Origin: Apiospora phragmitis
Lineage: Eukaryota; Ascomycota; Sordariomycetes; Amphisphaeriales; Apiosporaceae
DNA: 64,000 nt
Assembly (NCBI GenBank): GCA_038363925.1
Contig: JAQQWL010000016.1
Coordinates: 1,426,001 to 1,490,000, forward strand
Reading direction: 5' to 3'
Below, piece by piece: positions 34,601 to 46,575 of this stretch. Within the stretch, counting starts at the first letter, position 1. Each line of letters begins with the position of its first letter. The notes below the pieces were generated by a model. That model was given only the letters and a program-made list of their open reading frames with translations. It ran no database searches and had not been told where the DNA came from. The translations under genes were made by a program, and so were the position numbers.

Positions 34601-37302
34601 ATGGTCAGGTTCTCTTTGCTCAAGACTAGATCCGGCGCCCAGAGATGCACTCAATACTTCTCATTGGGCCCTGGGCGCAGGCCATGGCAATTGAGTAGCT
34701 ATCGGATACGAAGCATCAGATGGGCACATGACGATGCATCTGATCCAGCCGCAAAGGTCGAGACATCGATATCCGGCACCTCAATGTCACACAACTCCCG
34801 GGTTTCGGCTTTTAAGGACTTCTGTAAGACTCATTGCTGTATTGAGACGCCACAGTTATCATGCTAATTCCGGTGATCAGTCGCTTTCGACCGGCCAACC
34901 CGCTTGCCCCAGTACATTGAAATGGCAAGGGAACTTAAAGAGGTGACGGTATCGGGTTTCCTTGGAAAAAGACGAGACACATCATCGGCCTTAAGTTTCT
35001 GCGAGCTTGACACTTTTCATAAGCCCGAAGTTCAGATTGTCTCCCAAGTCACCGATGGAGACGACGAAGCCGGCAACTCTGCTGCACGTGCTGCACATGC
35101 TGCTTTGCGCGCCATACCCAACTACAGCCCTGTTGTTGCTACTGGAATACTTGTTCAGCGACCTCGCAGAGTCAAGGCTCTCAAGGAATTTGGCGACAGC
35201 AGGGATCTTGAGCCTACCCCCCCACAGGACAGGCTATGGGATCTTAAGCTTACCTCCATCAAACCTCTCAACGAGTTTCCGAAAGACATCATTGTTTCCA
35301 AGGACACAGTTTGGCCCCCTAAGCAACGGCACATGCAAATGAGGTTTGATCGTATGTTCCGAGACAGGATTCGTTTCCGCGACTATATAACACATAATGC
35401 CCGGGTGTTCCTCCGAAATGATCGATTTGAGGAGGTCGAGACACCCATGCTCTTCAAATCCACCCCTGAAGGGGCTAGAGAGTTTCTGGTCCCCACGCGC
35501 CGCGCAGGCTATGCATATGCTCTGCCGCAGAGCCCCCAGCAATACAAGCAGCTACTCATGGCTGGCGGTTTCCGGAGGTACTTCCAGTTCGCTAGATGCT
35601 TCCGCGACGAGGATCTCCGAGCTGATCGACAGCCTGAGTTTACACAGGTATGCTCGTCAAACCTGCTTCGACAGCGTGTGCTAACGTTATGCAGCTAGAT
35701 CTCGAGATGTCATTCGCATCCGGCAGAGATGTCATGCGAGAAGTCGAGAGGCTCATTAAAATTCTATTCAAACGAATTAGCGGAATGTTCGGCTGGAAGA
35801 AGATTAATGGCATACGCCATCCTGTGAAAGCCAACCCAGAACTCATAAAAGAAGCCAGACTCGCAATGGCGCGAGGGCCGGCCACTCTGGCACCTGACGC
35901 GCTTCGTCCTGGCCGAAGATTACTAATGAATTTCCGGTCTTGACGTATGACGAAGCCATGTCCCGATATGGCAGCGACAAGCCCGACCTGCGGATGGATT
36001 CCCAAGTAAGTCATACTGTACCATCGGATATAATCCCGTGGCTAATATCAGCAGATCTGGCGCATCGATAATCTCGTTTCACCTGACTTCGTCAATATGA
36101 TCACCAAGCTCGAGCAGCCTGTTGTAGAAGCCGCCCAATTCCGATTAACAGGTACAGTCCAAGAAAACCAAGCCTTCATCCACAATTTCATGGACAATCT
36201 GCCCAAGACACCTCTTAGATTAAGTGGTGACGCCACCCCTGGCGTGTTTGTATTTGACGAAAGCAAGCCTCTCAATGGATTGGCCGCCTTTGGCCACGAG
36301 GCTGCCGAGAAGCTCGCAGCCCGCGAGACGACTGCGCATTGGAAGAAGCTAGCGAACGGCGATATCATCATCGTTCAGGCTCGGAAAAACGTGCCATTCC
36401 GTGGCGAGAGCTGGACAGATCTAGGTAAACTGCAAAAAGCCATCTATGAAGCTGCTCTGGCCCAGAACCTCCTAGTGGAGAAGGATAATTGGGGGTTCTG
36501 TTGGATCACGAAGTTCCCACTCTTCACGCCGAACGAGCCGGAAACCATCGCCGCTGGCGAGGGCCAAGGAGGCGCGGCTGGTTTCTCCTCTACTCATCAC
36601 CCTTTCACCGCGCCCTACGGTCCTCGCGATTTCGATCTCCTTGCAACCGATCCGCTGGCAGCCATGGCAGACCACTACGATCTCGTCTGTCGCGGCGTCG
36701 AGGTTGGCGGTGGCAGCCGCCGTATCCACGTCGCCGAGATGCAGGAGTACGTCATGCACGATGTCTTGCAGATGACCGACGCCGGCATGAATCAATTCAG
36801 CCACCTGCTCGAAGCACTCCGCGCTGGCTGCCCGCCGCACGCCGGGTTCGCCTTTGGCTGGGACCGCTTCATGAGCCTCCTGTCGGGTGTCGACAGCGTG
36901 AGAGACGTGATCGCCTTCCCGAAGAGCATGAAGGGGGAGGACTTGTTCGTCAATAGCCCCACCAAGATGACAGACGAGCAGATGAAGGCGTACCACTTGG
37001 CGCCGCGTAGGAAGACGACGTTTGAGCCCGTCTCATCATCGCCAGATTTCGAACCGTCTCCCAGCGCCATTCCCGTCCCAGGTGATGAGCCCATTCCTGT
37101 CTCCGGTGAAGAGCCTGTCCCTGTCACCGATAAAGAGCCCGTCCCCGTCTCTGGTGAGGAGTCTGTCTCCAGTGGAGAGCCTGTCCCCGTCTCTGGTGAG
37201 GAGCCCGTCCCGGTCGCCGATGAGGAGCCTGTCCCCGGCCCTGGCGAGGAGCCCGTCCCCGGCAGCTCGTCAGCCCAAAAAGACGACACCACCCCTGCCT
37301 AA
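34601..37302 (+). CDS. Mitochondrial aspartyl-tRNA synthetase with repeat tail
   Basis: Four exons, 34601-34823, 34881-35647, 35695-36005 and 36055-37302, give about 849 residues; mitochondrial AspRS is usually 600-700. The N-terminus is a basic, Asp/Glu-poor import presequence. An OB-fold anticodon domain ([14 protein letters not shown]) precedes the class II core. Motif 2 is [20 protein letters not shown], then [29 protein letters not shown] is the bacterial/mitochondrial-type AspRS signature; motif 3 is [13 protein letters not shown]. It charges mitochondrial tRNA-Asp. One missing base in the CC run at 35913-35914 interrupts the frame just before [14 protein letters not shown]. In an essential gene this points to a sequence error. 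The last 80 residues are an unusual Pro/Glu repeat (separate entry). Confidence 0.88.
37063..37275 (+). repeat. In-frame PVPVSGEE repeats at the end of the AspRS gene
   Basis: About nine imperfect copies, roughly 24 bp each, of a unit encoding EEPVPVSG or close variants ([32 protein letters not shown]). They lie downstream of motif 3 and run almost to the stop codon. The reading frame is kept through all copies, and third positions vary little (CCC GTC, CCT GTC). Confidence 0.85.
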
Positions 37303-38426
37303 TGGAAGGTATGTGGGCAATTTCAACTCATTATGTATACTCCACTGTTGTGTAAATAAACTGTACCATTTCAGCCAACATGTATAGTAAAGCAATTCTA
37401 TACATTCTGGCTCATTGTATCAAGTGAATATCAACCCTTCAATGTCGTCCCCACATTGTAGCGGACCTTGCAATGCATTGAGGATCCCTGCATCAAATGA
37501 TTCTCTCTCCCGTACCTCTCCTCTCTCGCTAGCCAAGACCACGAGGGGCGCCTAATGCGCCAAATTTCATGAAACCGCCCAGCTCCTATCTCAACGGGCG
37601 GACTACAATGCCGTACGATATTCTAATGTTGTCGTCGGCAATGTCCCAGTTTTCTTCTTTCCAGGCTTTGGGTACCCGAGTGTATGCGACGTCGACTTCG
37701 TCGAGACTCCCTGGGCGGCGCGGGCAACTACTGATCAAAACCAGATGCAAGTCAGAGTATGGTTGCTCCGCCCCTTACGGAAGTTGCCGATCAGTAGCAT
37801 GCTAACAACTGCGGATGTGCCGTCTACTACACGGTGGGCAGCATTATGAGCCTCTGGGGTGCAAGACAGGACAGAGAGCAGAGGAGATCCAACAGCGTTC
37901 CATTGACCGTCCCAAAGAAATCGGGCAAATTAGCAAGGGGAATGAATCCATACTTGGAAGACTTTCCACCCTTTCCTGTGGTTGACTAGAGTATCACCCT
38001 TTGGAGAGACGATCGAAGACGGCCTATATATCTTGTTGTGGGCGTAGATCGGGCGCTCCTACCCCAAGGCATCGAGTACCTTTCGACTCAGACGATATCC
38101 CGGCGGAGTTGGTTCAGACGGATTCTCGCTACATATGATGGAGTCAGCGCTTCAATTGGGAGAATCAGGCATTCGATTAACACACCACGGTTATTTCTCC
38201 GCCCCCTTGCGTTGGCGGGGTTGCCCCCTTGCATGGGCAGCGTAGGCGCTTGCAAGGCACATATTCGACTCTACCGATTCCATATGCTTCAGCTTATTTA
38301 AACGTCAACTTGACTTGATTCATTAATCAACAATTCAACTTCGATTCCCTACACACGCCTGCAATTACACACTCCGTTTCTCCCGCACACCCACTCCATA
38401 CCGTCCTTGCCAGATCACCCAACGCA
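37303..38426. other. Intergenic, nothing recognised
   Basis: 3' region of AspRS and promoter of the BBE-like oxidase. A TTATTTAAA stretch about 140 bp before the oxidase ATG might act as a core promoter. Confidence 0.35.
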
Positions 38427-39926
38427 ATGGAGGACTTCATCTCGTCCCTTACCGTCAGGCTTTCACCAGCATCGAAGGTCTTGCATGACAAGACGACATC
38501 TGAGTTCAAGTCTTCGTTGGCACGCTGGTCTGATATTGACGTGCGAGTGCCCTACGCCGTCGTTCAACCCGCAGGTGAGCAGGACATTGTATCGACTGTG
38601 CGGGAAGCTGTGAAGGCCGGAATCCCCTTTGTCCCCGCTGCCGGTGGCCACAGCCCCTGGTCAACCATTGGCCAGGATGGCATTATCATCGACTTGAGCA
38701 GCTACAAGGGGATTTCGTTGCATCCCGAGACTAATGAGGCCACGGTCAAAGGTGGCACGTTGATGAAGGAGATGGAAGTCGCCTTTCACCCACATAAACG
38801 ATTTGCAGGTACGTAACTAACAGAAGGTGCAATCTCGAGCCAACTATGCTTCTCATACTCACATATCATACAGTTGTGGGAATGGGAACACCGTTGGGGT
38901 CATTCCGTACTATCTCGGAGGTGGCATCAGCATCTATACGCCACTGATTGGCTTCGGCAGCGGCAACCTCATCGCAGCTAAGCTCGTCAATGCTAAAGGG
39001 GAACTAGTAGATGTCTCCGATACTGAGAACTCGGAACTCCTTTGGGCGATCCGCGGTGCCGGACAGTTCTTCGGTTTAGTAACGGAAATCACCATCAAGA
39101 CGTACCCGTACTCACTGCTTGGCAACGAGGCTGGTCAACGTATCTGTGGCACCTACATATTCCTCCCACACCAAATTGACGAGGTCTGCGCTGCCGTGGA
39201 GAAAGTCATACAGAACGATCAGTATGCATCGGCAGGCCACTTCATGGTCATGCAAGCGCCGCCAGAGCTGAAGCAGCAGGTTCTCTTTGTCGCACCACAG
39301 GTCTTCTGCTCATCGGACGAAGCAGCCAAGCTCTTCCAGCCACTCATCGATGTTGGTCCACTGCAGCAGGCGACTATGCCGTCCACATTCGATAAGCATA
39401 CCGGTCAGCTGGACTGGGTCTGTGCTAAAGGTGACTTCAAACGATTCACACAGAATGGCTTGCCTGATTGGAACAGGGACAACATCAAGAAGCTTGCTCA
39501 ACTCTACCTAGAGCTCGTGGAGAACTGCCCTGATGCTGTCCGTTCTGCGTATAATGTTGAATGGCATTCACCACGAAAATCTCAAGGGGGATCCGAAACG
39601 GCTTTCGGGCATGGAAGTGTTGATTACTGGTTGTGAGTTCATTGATTTGTTTCTCAAACTCCCCATTGTATTAACCTATAGTAAACAGGAACGTCCTCAG
39701 TTGGTACACTGACGCGAAGAACCATGACTACGTTGATGCGATGGACAAGAAAGCTCAGGCTACAACACGAGCGGGAACAAACGAGGCAGACTTCGTTTCG
39801 TATACCAACACCTCCCGTGATGACCCACTAGAGTACCGCTATAAGGGAACAAAGAGGATTGCGAAATTGAAGGCTTTGAAGGCGAAGCACGATCCCACTG
39901 GTGTTTTCACCGAGCAGCTTTTGTAG
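38427..39926 (+). CDS. BBE-like FAD-linked oxidase (6-hydroxynicotine-oxidase type)
   Basis: Three exons: 38427-38808, 38874-39632 and 39689-39926. The PCMH FAD-binding domain shows PYAVVQPAGEQDIVSTVREA, the flavin-attaching His in VPAAGGHSPWSTIG, YYLGGGISIYTPLIGFG and LLWAIRGAGQFFGLVTEITI. The C-terminal berberine-bridge segment ends in KHDPTGVFTEQLL. No signal peptide is seen, so it is probably intracellular. The family oxidises alcohols, amines or ring systems, often in secondary metabolism, and the substrate cannot be told here. One missing G in the GGG run at 38878-38880 separates exon 1 from the conserved GNGNTVGVIP; the rest is open. Confidence 0.82.
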
Positions 39927-40611
39927 ATGACAAGGATTCACTGGGTTCAAGTGAAGGATTTGGGAAGTACGGGTGAATCAGGTGATTGGATGCCTAGATT
40001 TCTTCCAAGATTGAAACGGGAGTGAAAGGTTACATCATGTATCGAGATCCAAATATACCTTGAGTGGAATATAAGGGGAAACAGATGTCTCGCGCCCGGA
40101 GACCCGTCTCGTCTGTCAGCGCGTATACTCTGTCATCACGTACGTCCAGTCAGAGTGTCTGACCGCATCGTGATATGGGAAGTTCTTGGCCGAGCAGGCC
40201 ATCGGCATATAGCTTCAGGCCATCTTCCGTTCACTTCTGGTCCACCAGCGAATGCTCGTGGCGAAGTGTAGCCGAGTACCTCTGAAATGTTACAATCGCG
40301 AGATTGTAGTTATTGTTACCTAAGTGGTTATATATGTCTGAAGATGAACGTAGGTATCGATTCTCGGCGTAAATATACTCTTCAAGGAATAAACTGTGTG
40401 TCCCAAGAGGGAACCCACGTAACTCTAGAGCAATCCGTGCATTCAGTCCTCCCAAGACACTGGAATAAGGAGTAATAAATACTGAAATAATATGGAGTAC
40501 ATACTGGAACGGGAATGAATAAACCCCGAAAGTCGCTTACCTATCAAATTTGATAGGACAAACGATACGACGCACTAGAAATCTGCTTTCTGATATATAA
40601 ACTCTGTGGTT
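39927..40611. other. Convergent intergenic region
   Basis: Lies between the 3' ends of the BBE-like oxidase (+) and the TauD-type dioxygenase (-). Only an AT-rich stretch (about 40280-40480) is seen. Confidence 0.4.
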
Positions 40612-42022
40612 TCAGGCAGCGGATCGATATGCCACCGGTACCGTCCCACTGGACATTGTACACTGCCAAAACAATCTCCTTTCCGGGTCTGACTCCCCAG
40701 AGGATCGAGTAAGTTCACCGGTGATAGAATGAAGCACACCCCTATTGTGAAAAATTACCAAGTCGCCTTCCTGCCAACGGTGGGCGTATATGTTTTCAGG
40801 GGCGTACACCTTGCTCGTCAGCTTGTGACATACTCTCCTGACCTCATCCAGGTCATCCATGACCGTCACTTCGCCGGTAACGGGATCGGTCGTGCGGAGA
40901 GAATACGCGCAGCATCCAAGGACTTGCAGGTGCGGCCGGCCGTTTCCGTGATTGCGCCAGACCATCTTGGCGGTATTAAACCCATCAGCTGAGATTCCCG
41001 CCTACAAGGCTTACTAGGGAAATGAAATGGCGACAAAGAGACGGGAAGTATGGTAGATGACTTACCGGAAAAGCATGGACTTTGTTCCAGCTCCATTCAG
41101 GCAGGTCCTTGAGCCTCTTTTCTTTGCCTGACTTAGCGATGGTGAGCCCATCCTCGCGCGCCTTGCAGTCAAGCATCCACTCGTACGCTCGCGGTGCATA
41201 CTGTACTGTAGTATTCAGCGCGAACTCTTTCTCCTCATCACTGAGAATATCAAAGGCACGGGCCCCGGAGTAGACTACAGGGTCAAATTAGTAGAAGCCT
41301 ACGAAATTTCATCATCTTGCACCCTTGCACCCTACCTACATGCGGTGGCGCCGGCAGGGATCGGCAACACTTCGCCAGTGGTGAATCGTAACTTCTGATC
41401 GGGTAGATCTGGGTTCTTGAGGGAATGTAGCGAGGTCACGTAGCCTGGGAGGCGTTCGTAGAGAGGTGCATCCATGTGCCACCTATACGGGCGCGTAAAC
41501 CCATCCTCGAGTTCCTCCGTCGTACAGGGTGTCTCATGGAATTCGGTATGGCTCTATGGCGAGTCATCAGCAGCTATCAAGGTCAAGACAAGAAGAGGGG
41601 AAGGAGCTTACGACGTGTTTGAGGTCCAAATCCGGCAGGCCTTCGTACCCCGTCCAGTTTCCCTTCCCGATGATGCTCACTTGCGGCGCCCTCGGCACCC
41701 TGGCGCCGCGGTTCTGCGATAAGATGTTCTTCGCATCGGTCACCATCTTCTCACCGCCAGAATGAATGTCCCAGGCGGTCTCGTCGAAGAACCGTCCAAC
41801 CTTTGGCATGACTTGGGGGTCGAGGCCCTGCTGGTTTCGGACGACGAGAACACCATGATCAAATAGGCTGGCCCTCAATGTTGCCTTTTCTTCATCACTC
41901 AAGCCATCCAAATCCAGATGTTTCATGGATGGTGGCAGGATCACTTCGGCTCCGATTCCAGATTGTTTCCGGATCTCCGCTGCCAGGGACACGACGCGCA
42001 GTGGCTCAACAACATGAGGCAT
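40612..42022 (-). CDS. TauD/TfdA-type Fe(II)/2-oxoglutarate dioxygenase, xanthine-dioxygenase-like
   Basis: Four exons, 42022-41612, 41553-41340, 41274-41066 and 41001-40612, keep one frame (407 residues) with no break. The ATG at 42022 is the first in frame; a few upstream codons look coding but lack an ATG. Iron ligands: H-x-D in YRWHMDAPLYERLPG and the distal His in NRGVLHSITG. The C-terminal Arg for 2-oxoglutarate is in DPERRLFW. The segment LQVLGCCAYSLRTTDP and the WQEGDLVIFHNRGV block resemble fungal XanA-type xanthine dioxygenases more than taurine or sulfonate enzymes. That points to hydroxylation of a purine-like ring, but the substrate is inferred only. It is divergent from a nucleobase permease gene. 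Confidence 0.82.
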
Positions 42023-43085
42023 ATTGATGTTCTTCCGGGCCTTTGGATCTGAGACGGCTTGCAAGTCCAAAACAAAATCGCTCAAGCATCTATCTTCCTG
42101 TCTCGATATGTGAATGCGTTATTTCAATAGCGGGTTTGCTTACCGTTACGTCTCGATTTCGGCCGGGTCCGATGTGGGGTTCAATATCCCCGACCCCGAC
42201 CCCTTATCAGTGAGCTTGACTGAACAGCACCAATCATGCCGTCTTTCGGCTGCTTATCTACTACGAACAAGTCAGTTGGCACCGATCGGACGTTTTGAGG
42301 GCCAATGGAACAATTTCTAGGCTGTTGAGAACCTTGTTGTTTCTAAAAATGTATCGGGCTATTGCCGGCCGTCAGCACCATTCAGGAGTCACAACTGTGC
42401 TTGCGTGTGCGTACTCTATAGAAAGTATGCACATCACTATTGGCATATCAATATATGCCCTCAAGGAATGATTATATCGACGTATGTCTTATATGGTGTA
42501 GCTGGTTCCAGCCGTTGAAAAGAGGTGTGACTGATGTACTAGTAGCTGACTGACAGCATATTCGCTGATAGTCCGTATGCATCACTTTCGGAGGATCCCG
42601 GAGCATGCCGTGTTTCTCAGGTTATCACCCGTCTTAGGACGTTTATATGGGGTGGACACTGGTGGACTTCGTACTTGAGTTTGTCTACAGTATATATCTT
42701 TTCCGTTTATTTCGACCCGATGCAGGACCACTAAACAGCAGATTACCCCTAGTGACAAAAATTGCAAACGAAATTTAATAAGCCTAATGCCTCGGGAACT
42801 CGTCTAGAACGACCTAATGGGGACTATTCGGATGGTTATTGGGGAGCCAGGGGTTGAGATAATGGGGCTGGAGCCCATCTGTCGGAGGGGGATATTTCCC
42901 CCAGTGTTTTCTTATCTACTTGCAAGGATCAAGCTACATGTGCAGTATCGGGATACTGTTAACAGATGCCCAGCTTGGGTGTATAATACCCCATCAACTG
43001 TTCTGTCTCCTCTGTTCCAACAGTCAGTCCTATCGAATCCCTTCCTTGTGCGGTGACGCTATTTCCAGCGTCTAAATGCGACGAG
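42023..43085. other. Shared 1.06-kb promoter region of the dioxygenase and the NCS1 permease
   Basis: The two genes diverge from here. No GATA cluster strong enough to report is seen; a few GATA cores (for example TGATAG, CGATAT) occur as expected by chance. Confidence 0.35.
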
Positions 43086-45095
43086 ATGGACACATTTCAG
43101 GATGACAAGGTCAAGTCGGCCGGGGTCGGCACAGCTGTGGACGCTTCAGACACAGAAATATCTATCGGGCAATCTGGTCCCACCCGTACCGAGAACATCT
43201 TCACGCAGGTGAAGAGGAGAGTCCAGATTGAGCCGCAATATGGCAGCTTTGCCCCTGGAAGATGGAGTAACGCAGGTAAGTAGTGACTTGAAGATAGGGG
43301 GCGATGGCTTGGCTGACCTCCGTAGATCTGGATCCAACTCCGTTTGAAGAGCAAACATGGAGTAGCCTGAACTGTATGTATATCTCCAGGAGACGTTGAA
43401 TCTTGCCCTGTAGCGGCTGACAGGATTCAGATATCTTCTACTGGTTCAACGATGCAATCACCCTGGAAACCTCAGGCTTGGCTCATCTCTCTATAGCATG
43501 GGCCTCTCCTGGAAGCTGTGCATTGTCATCATTACGCTCGGGCATTTCCTGATGGCGATTGGGCTTACCTTGAACGGAGTTGTCGGTTCCCGATTCCACA
43601 TCCCCTTCACGATACAGAGCAGGGCGTCCTTTGGGATGTTCTTCTCCTTCGTCATAGTGTTAATACGGATGGTCGTTGCTGCCTTCTGGTACGGAATCAA
43701 CACTTACACGGGCGCCCAGTGCGTCAACGTGATCCTCCTCGCGCTATGGCCCCAGTTCGCCCAGTTCGCCCAGGTGCCCAACCGTCTCCCGGCCTCGGCC
43801 AACATTACGACGCAGATGATGACGGCCTACATTGTCTACTTCCTGTTCGTCCTGCCGTTCCACTGGATCCACCCGCGGAAGCTCCGGTGGTTCTTCACCA
43901 TCAAGTCCATTGTCTGCTTGCCGGCGATCTTCGGCATGCTGATCTGGGCGTGCGTGGCCACCGGCGGTGCGGGGACGGGAAACCCCATGTTCCGCCGTGG
44001 CAACACGCTCTCGGGCAGCGAGCTCGGCTGGGCCTTCATGAGCGGCCTGAACGCCATGATGGGCAACTACGGTACCCTCGCGGTCAACATCAACGACTTC
44101 ACGCGCTACGCCCGCAGCAGCCGGCGGACCTACGTGCAGCTCTTCGTGATCCCGGCCTCGTTCATGCTGATGGCCTTCGTCGGGCTCGTCATCGTGGGCT
44201 CGGCCGAGCGCGTCTACGGCGAGTTGCAGTGGGACGTGCTCAGCATCATGACGCGGTGGAACGGCAGCGGCGCGGCGCGGGCCGGCACCGTCCTGGCCGC
44301 GGGGTCCATGGCCATGGCGCAGGTCGGCACCAACCTGGGCGCCAACTGCGTCTCGGCGGCCAACGACCTCAACGCCCTGTTCCCGCGCTACATCGACCTG
44401 CGCCGGGGCTCCTACATCGTCGCCGTCGTCGGCGCGTGGGTCCTGACGCCCTGGAACATCCTCGCGTCCGCCGACGCGCTGCTAAAATTCATGGACGGCT
44501 ACGCCATCTGGCTGGCCCCTATCACGGGTATACTTCTCGCTGATTTCTATGTCGTCCATCGCCAGCATTACGAGGTACGCGAGCTGTACGACCTCCACGG
44601 CCGGTAAGCTGTCCCAGTGTTTATTCCTCCTTATTCGAGTGGTTATTCCTCGTTATCCCATTATCTCAAAGGGGATAGATCCAACTTTTATTCGAAGAGT
44701 CGCCTTTATTACCTCCTGGGACATCCCATTTATCCCAACAAGAGTAATACTAACGCCGAGAGTCTATAGGTACCGCTTCAATCGCATCGGAACGAACTGG
44801 CAGGCGGCCGTCTCCTGGGCGATAGGGTGGTTGCCGTTACTTCCCGGCCTGATAGCAGTAGTAAGTCAAACTATTCCACCATTAAGTGCTTGCAACATGG
44901 GTGTCGCGGGATTCGGAATATCAGCAACTAACACTTTCAAGACTACCCCAACCGCCGTGGTCAACGCGGGCATTCGAAATATATATTTCTCTCGGCTACA
45001 TGTACGGAATGTGTTCGAGTTCTCTTATGTATGTCATCCTATATATCTTGTTCCCCATTCGTACCAGAACGGCCTATGCCGCAGGTACCGTATAG
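43086..45095 (+). CDS. NCS1 nucleobase/vitamin permease
   Basis: Exons start 43086-43275, 43326-43373 and 43431-44603, then resume at 44770 after a 166-nt intron unlike the others (separate entry). A last intron starts at about 44860. The soluble N-terminus is followed by about 12 helices. Landmarks are GLSWKLCIVIITLGHFLMAI, the NCS1 signature HIPFTIQSRASFGMFFS, AAFWYGINTYTGAQCVNVIL, GNYGTLAVNINDFTRYARSS and LGANCVSAANDLNALFPRYI. The family imports purines, pyrimidines, allantoin or thiamine with H+ or Na+ at the plasma membrane. Frame breaks by single bases occur near 43477 and twice near 44990, probably errors. The divergent neighbour is a xanthine-dioxygenase-like enzyme, so a purine role is plausible. 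Confidence 0.82.
44604..44769 (+). repeat. Introner-like intron, copy A (in the NCS1 gene)
   Basis: A 166-nt intron, GTAAGC to CTATAG, two to three times longer than the other introns here. Over its whole length it matches the 168-nt intron at 51346-51513 in an unrelated gene. The 3' end holds a perfect 18-nt shared block (ATACTAACGCCGAGAGTC, 44747-44764) including a consensus TACTAAC branch site. The middle shares TCTCA-A/G-AGGGGAT. It is removed between HGR and YRFNRIGTNWQ of the permease. Confidence 0.8.
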
Positions 45096-45625
45096 ATGCA
45101 CCATATACTATAATACTATATATATATATATATAGTCCTTCCCCTGCTTATAGCCTTAAATCGTTAACTATGTAGCCCGTAGAATATATAAAGTGAAGCC
45201 GGGTATCCACCCTAACCCTATGAAAAGCCAAAAATGCATGTCTGGGATGAAATGCACAGCTGGGGCATTAATTTACTTACTGTTACGTAACATGATATCA
45301 CAGGACCGTACCGACAAACGCCAGAATCAGAAGGGAACGAGCTATTCTCAAGAGCAGGCGAGTAAGTAGCAGAGCCACGTCTCGGGGTGAAAGGTAGACC
45401 CCAGCCAGGCAGCTGCGAACCCGTTTCATTCTTTCCTATCTATCGTGAATTACCAGCTCCAAGTGGAGACTTTTACTATTGACTCTGCCCTTCAGGCGGG
45501 CGAAAACATGTCCCATCAGTGGCGTAACAATAGGGGGAGAACATGCGCACGCGTGGCGTGGCGTGGGGCATTATAGCCTCCATATTCAGGTAGCGAAACT
45601 AACACTACTAACTAACTATCATAGA

Positions 45626-45896
45626 AGCTACCGCCGCCGCTGGAAACCCCACCGGTTCTGTCGGCCCCCAGGTCGACAAGATCCTCACTGAAGCCCCTGG
45701 CCTAATACCAGATGATCATAACAATAACGGCACCTCCCCCGCCACAACCACACCAGGCCTGGTGAGTCGGGGGGATGGTGAGGGCCAACCCGAAGGCCCT
45801 AATGATGATATTATCAGAATAAGCTGGAATCAACCCCGTGGGGCTCTGATAAATGAATTAAAAATTGATTCAATACGAGAAGTTTACCTCGCCTAG
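45626..45896 (+). other. Unassigned 90-codon open segment
   Basis: It follows a possible acceptor (ATCATAG) and reads Ala/Gly/Pro/Asn-rich sequence (VDKILTEAPGLIPDDHNNNG, then GDGEGQPEGPNDDIIRISWN) before a TAG. It resembles a gag-like or low-complexity fragment but matches no family I know. It lies in the 1.5 kb between the NCS1 gene and the pogo-like element, which otherwise holds nothing recognisable. Confidence 0.3.
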
Positions 45897-46575
45897 AGAG
45901 ATTCACGGTAGGCCAACACTTTTTAACTAAGGATATCCGGCCTTAGGATGATCAGGCTAAGAAAGGAGGAAGAAATTGTTAAAACTGTTTCAGACCCGAA
46001 TCCAGGGTTCTTTACAGGGCTCCGAAGCGCTGTGGCGTCAGCGCTAAACGAAGTTCATTGGTGTCTGCTCCCTTTATCACGTAGACGCCGTCCCACAGTG
46101 ACGACAATAACGGCTGACCGCATTATGAAGATTGGGCAACGGGAATTCGATACTTGAGCAAGGGGGACCGGTCGATTCAGTGTTGAAATCCGATATCACG
46201 TGCTAGGAGACAGGACAGAAGTATTCTCACCGATCTGTCTGGGCGTTTAGTCTCTCCAAGTCCCAGGGCCCCGAAGAGCTAATCAACTTTAAACCAATGG
46301 GCGACGAGGTGGTATGAATCATAATGGGAAGTTCTAATCTGACTTACACGCAGAACTGCACTCAACCTACATATACCCATACGATTGGGCCTGTCACACA
46401 GATCGAAGCTAGCGATTCGTGACGGTGAGTCCTCTTACATGCACCAGCCAGAGTGCCGAGATTGTCGCCACGCTCTGGCTAGGCTATCCAACATCTTTTC
46501 GCATCCCAAGCACAACAGACATGACTCCATCTGTAAATCCTCCCAAAATCCCCAGAAGCCTCAACTACGCAGTTA

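Noticed and set aside
45110..45140. TA dinucleotide run as a regulatory or origin site
   Set aside because: A simple microsatellite in an AT-rich 3' region with no supporting motif.
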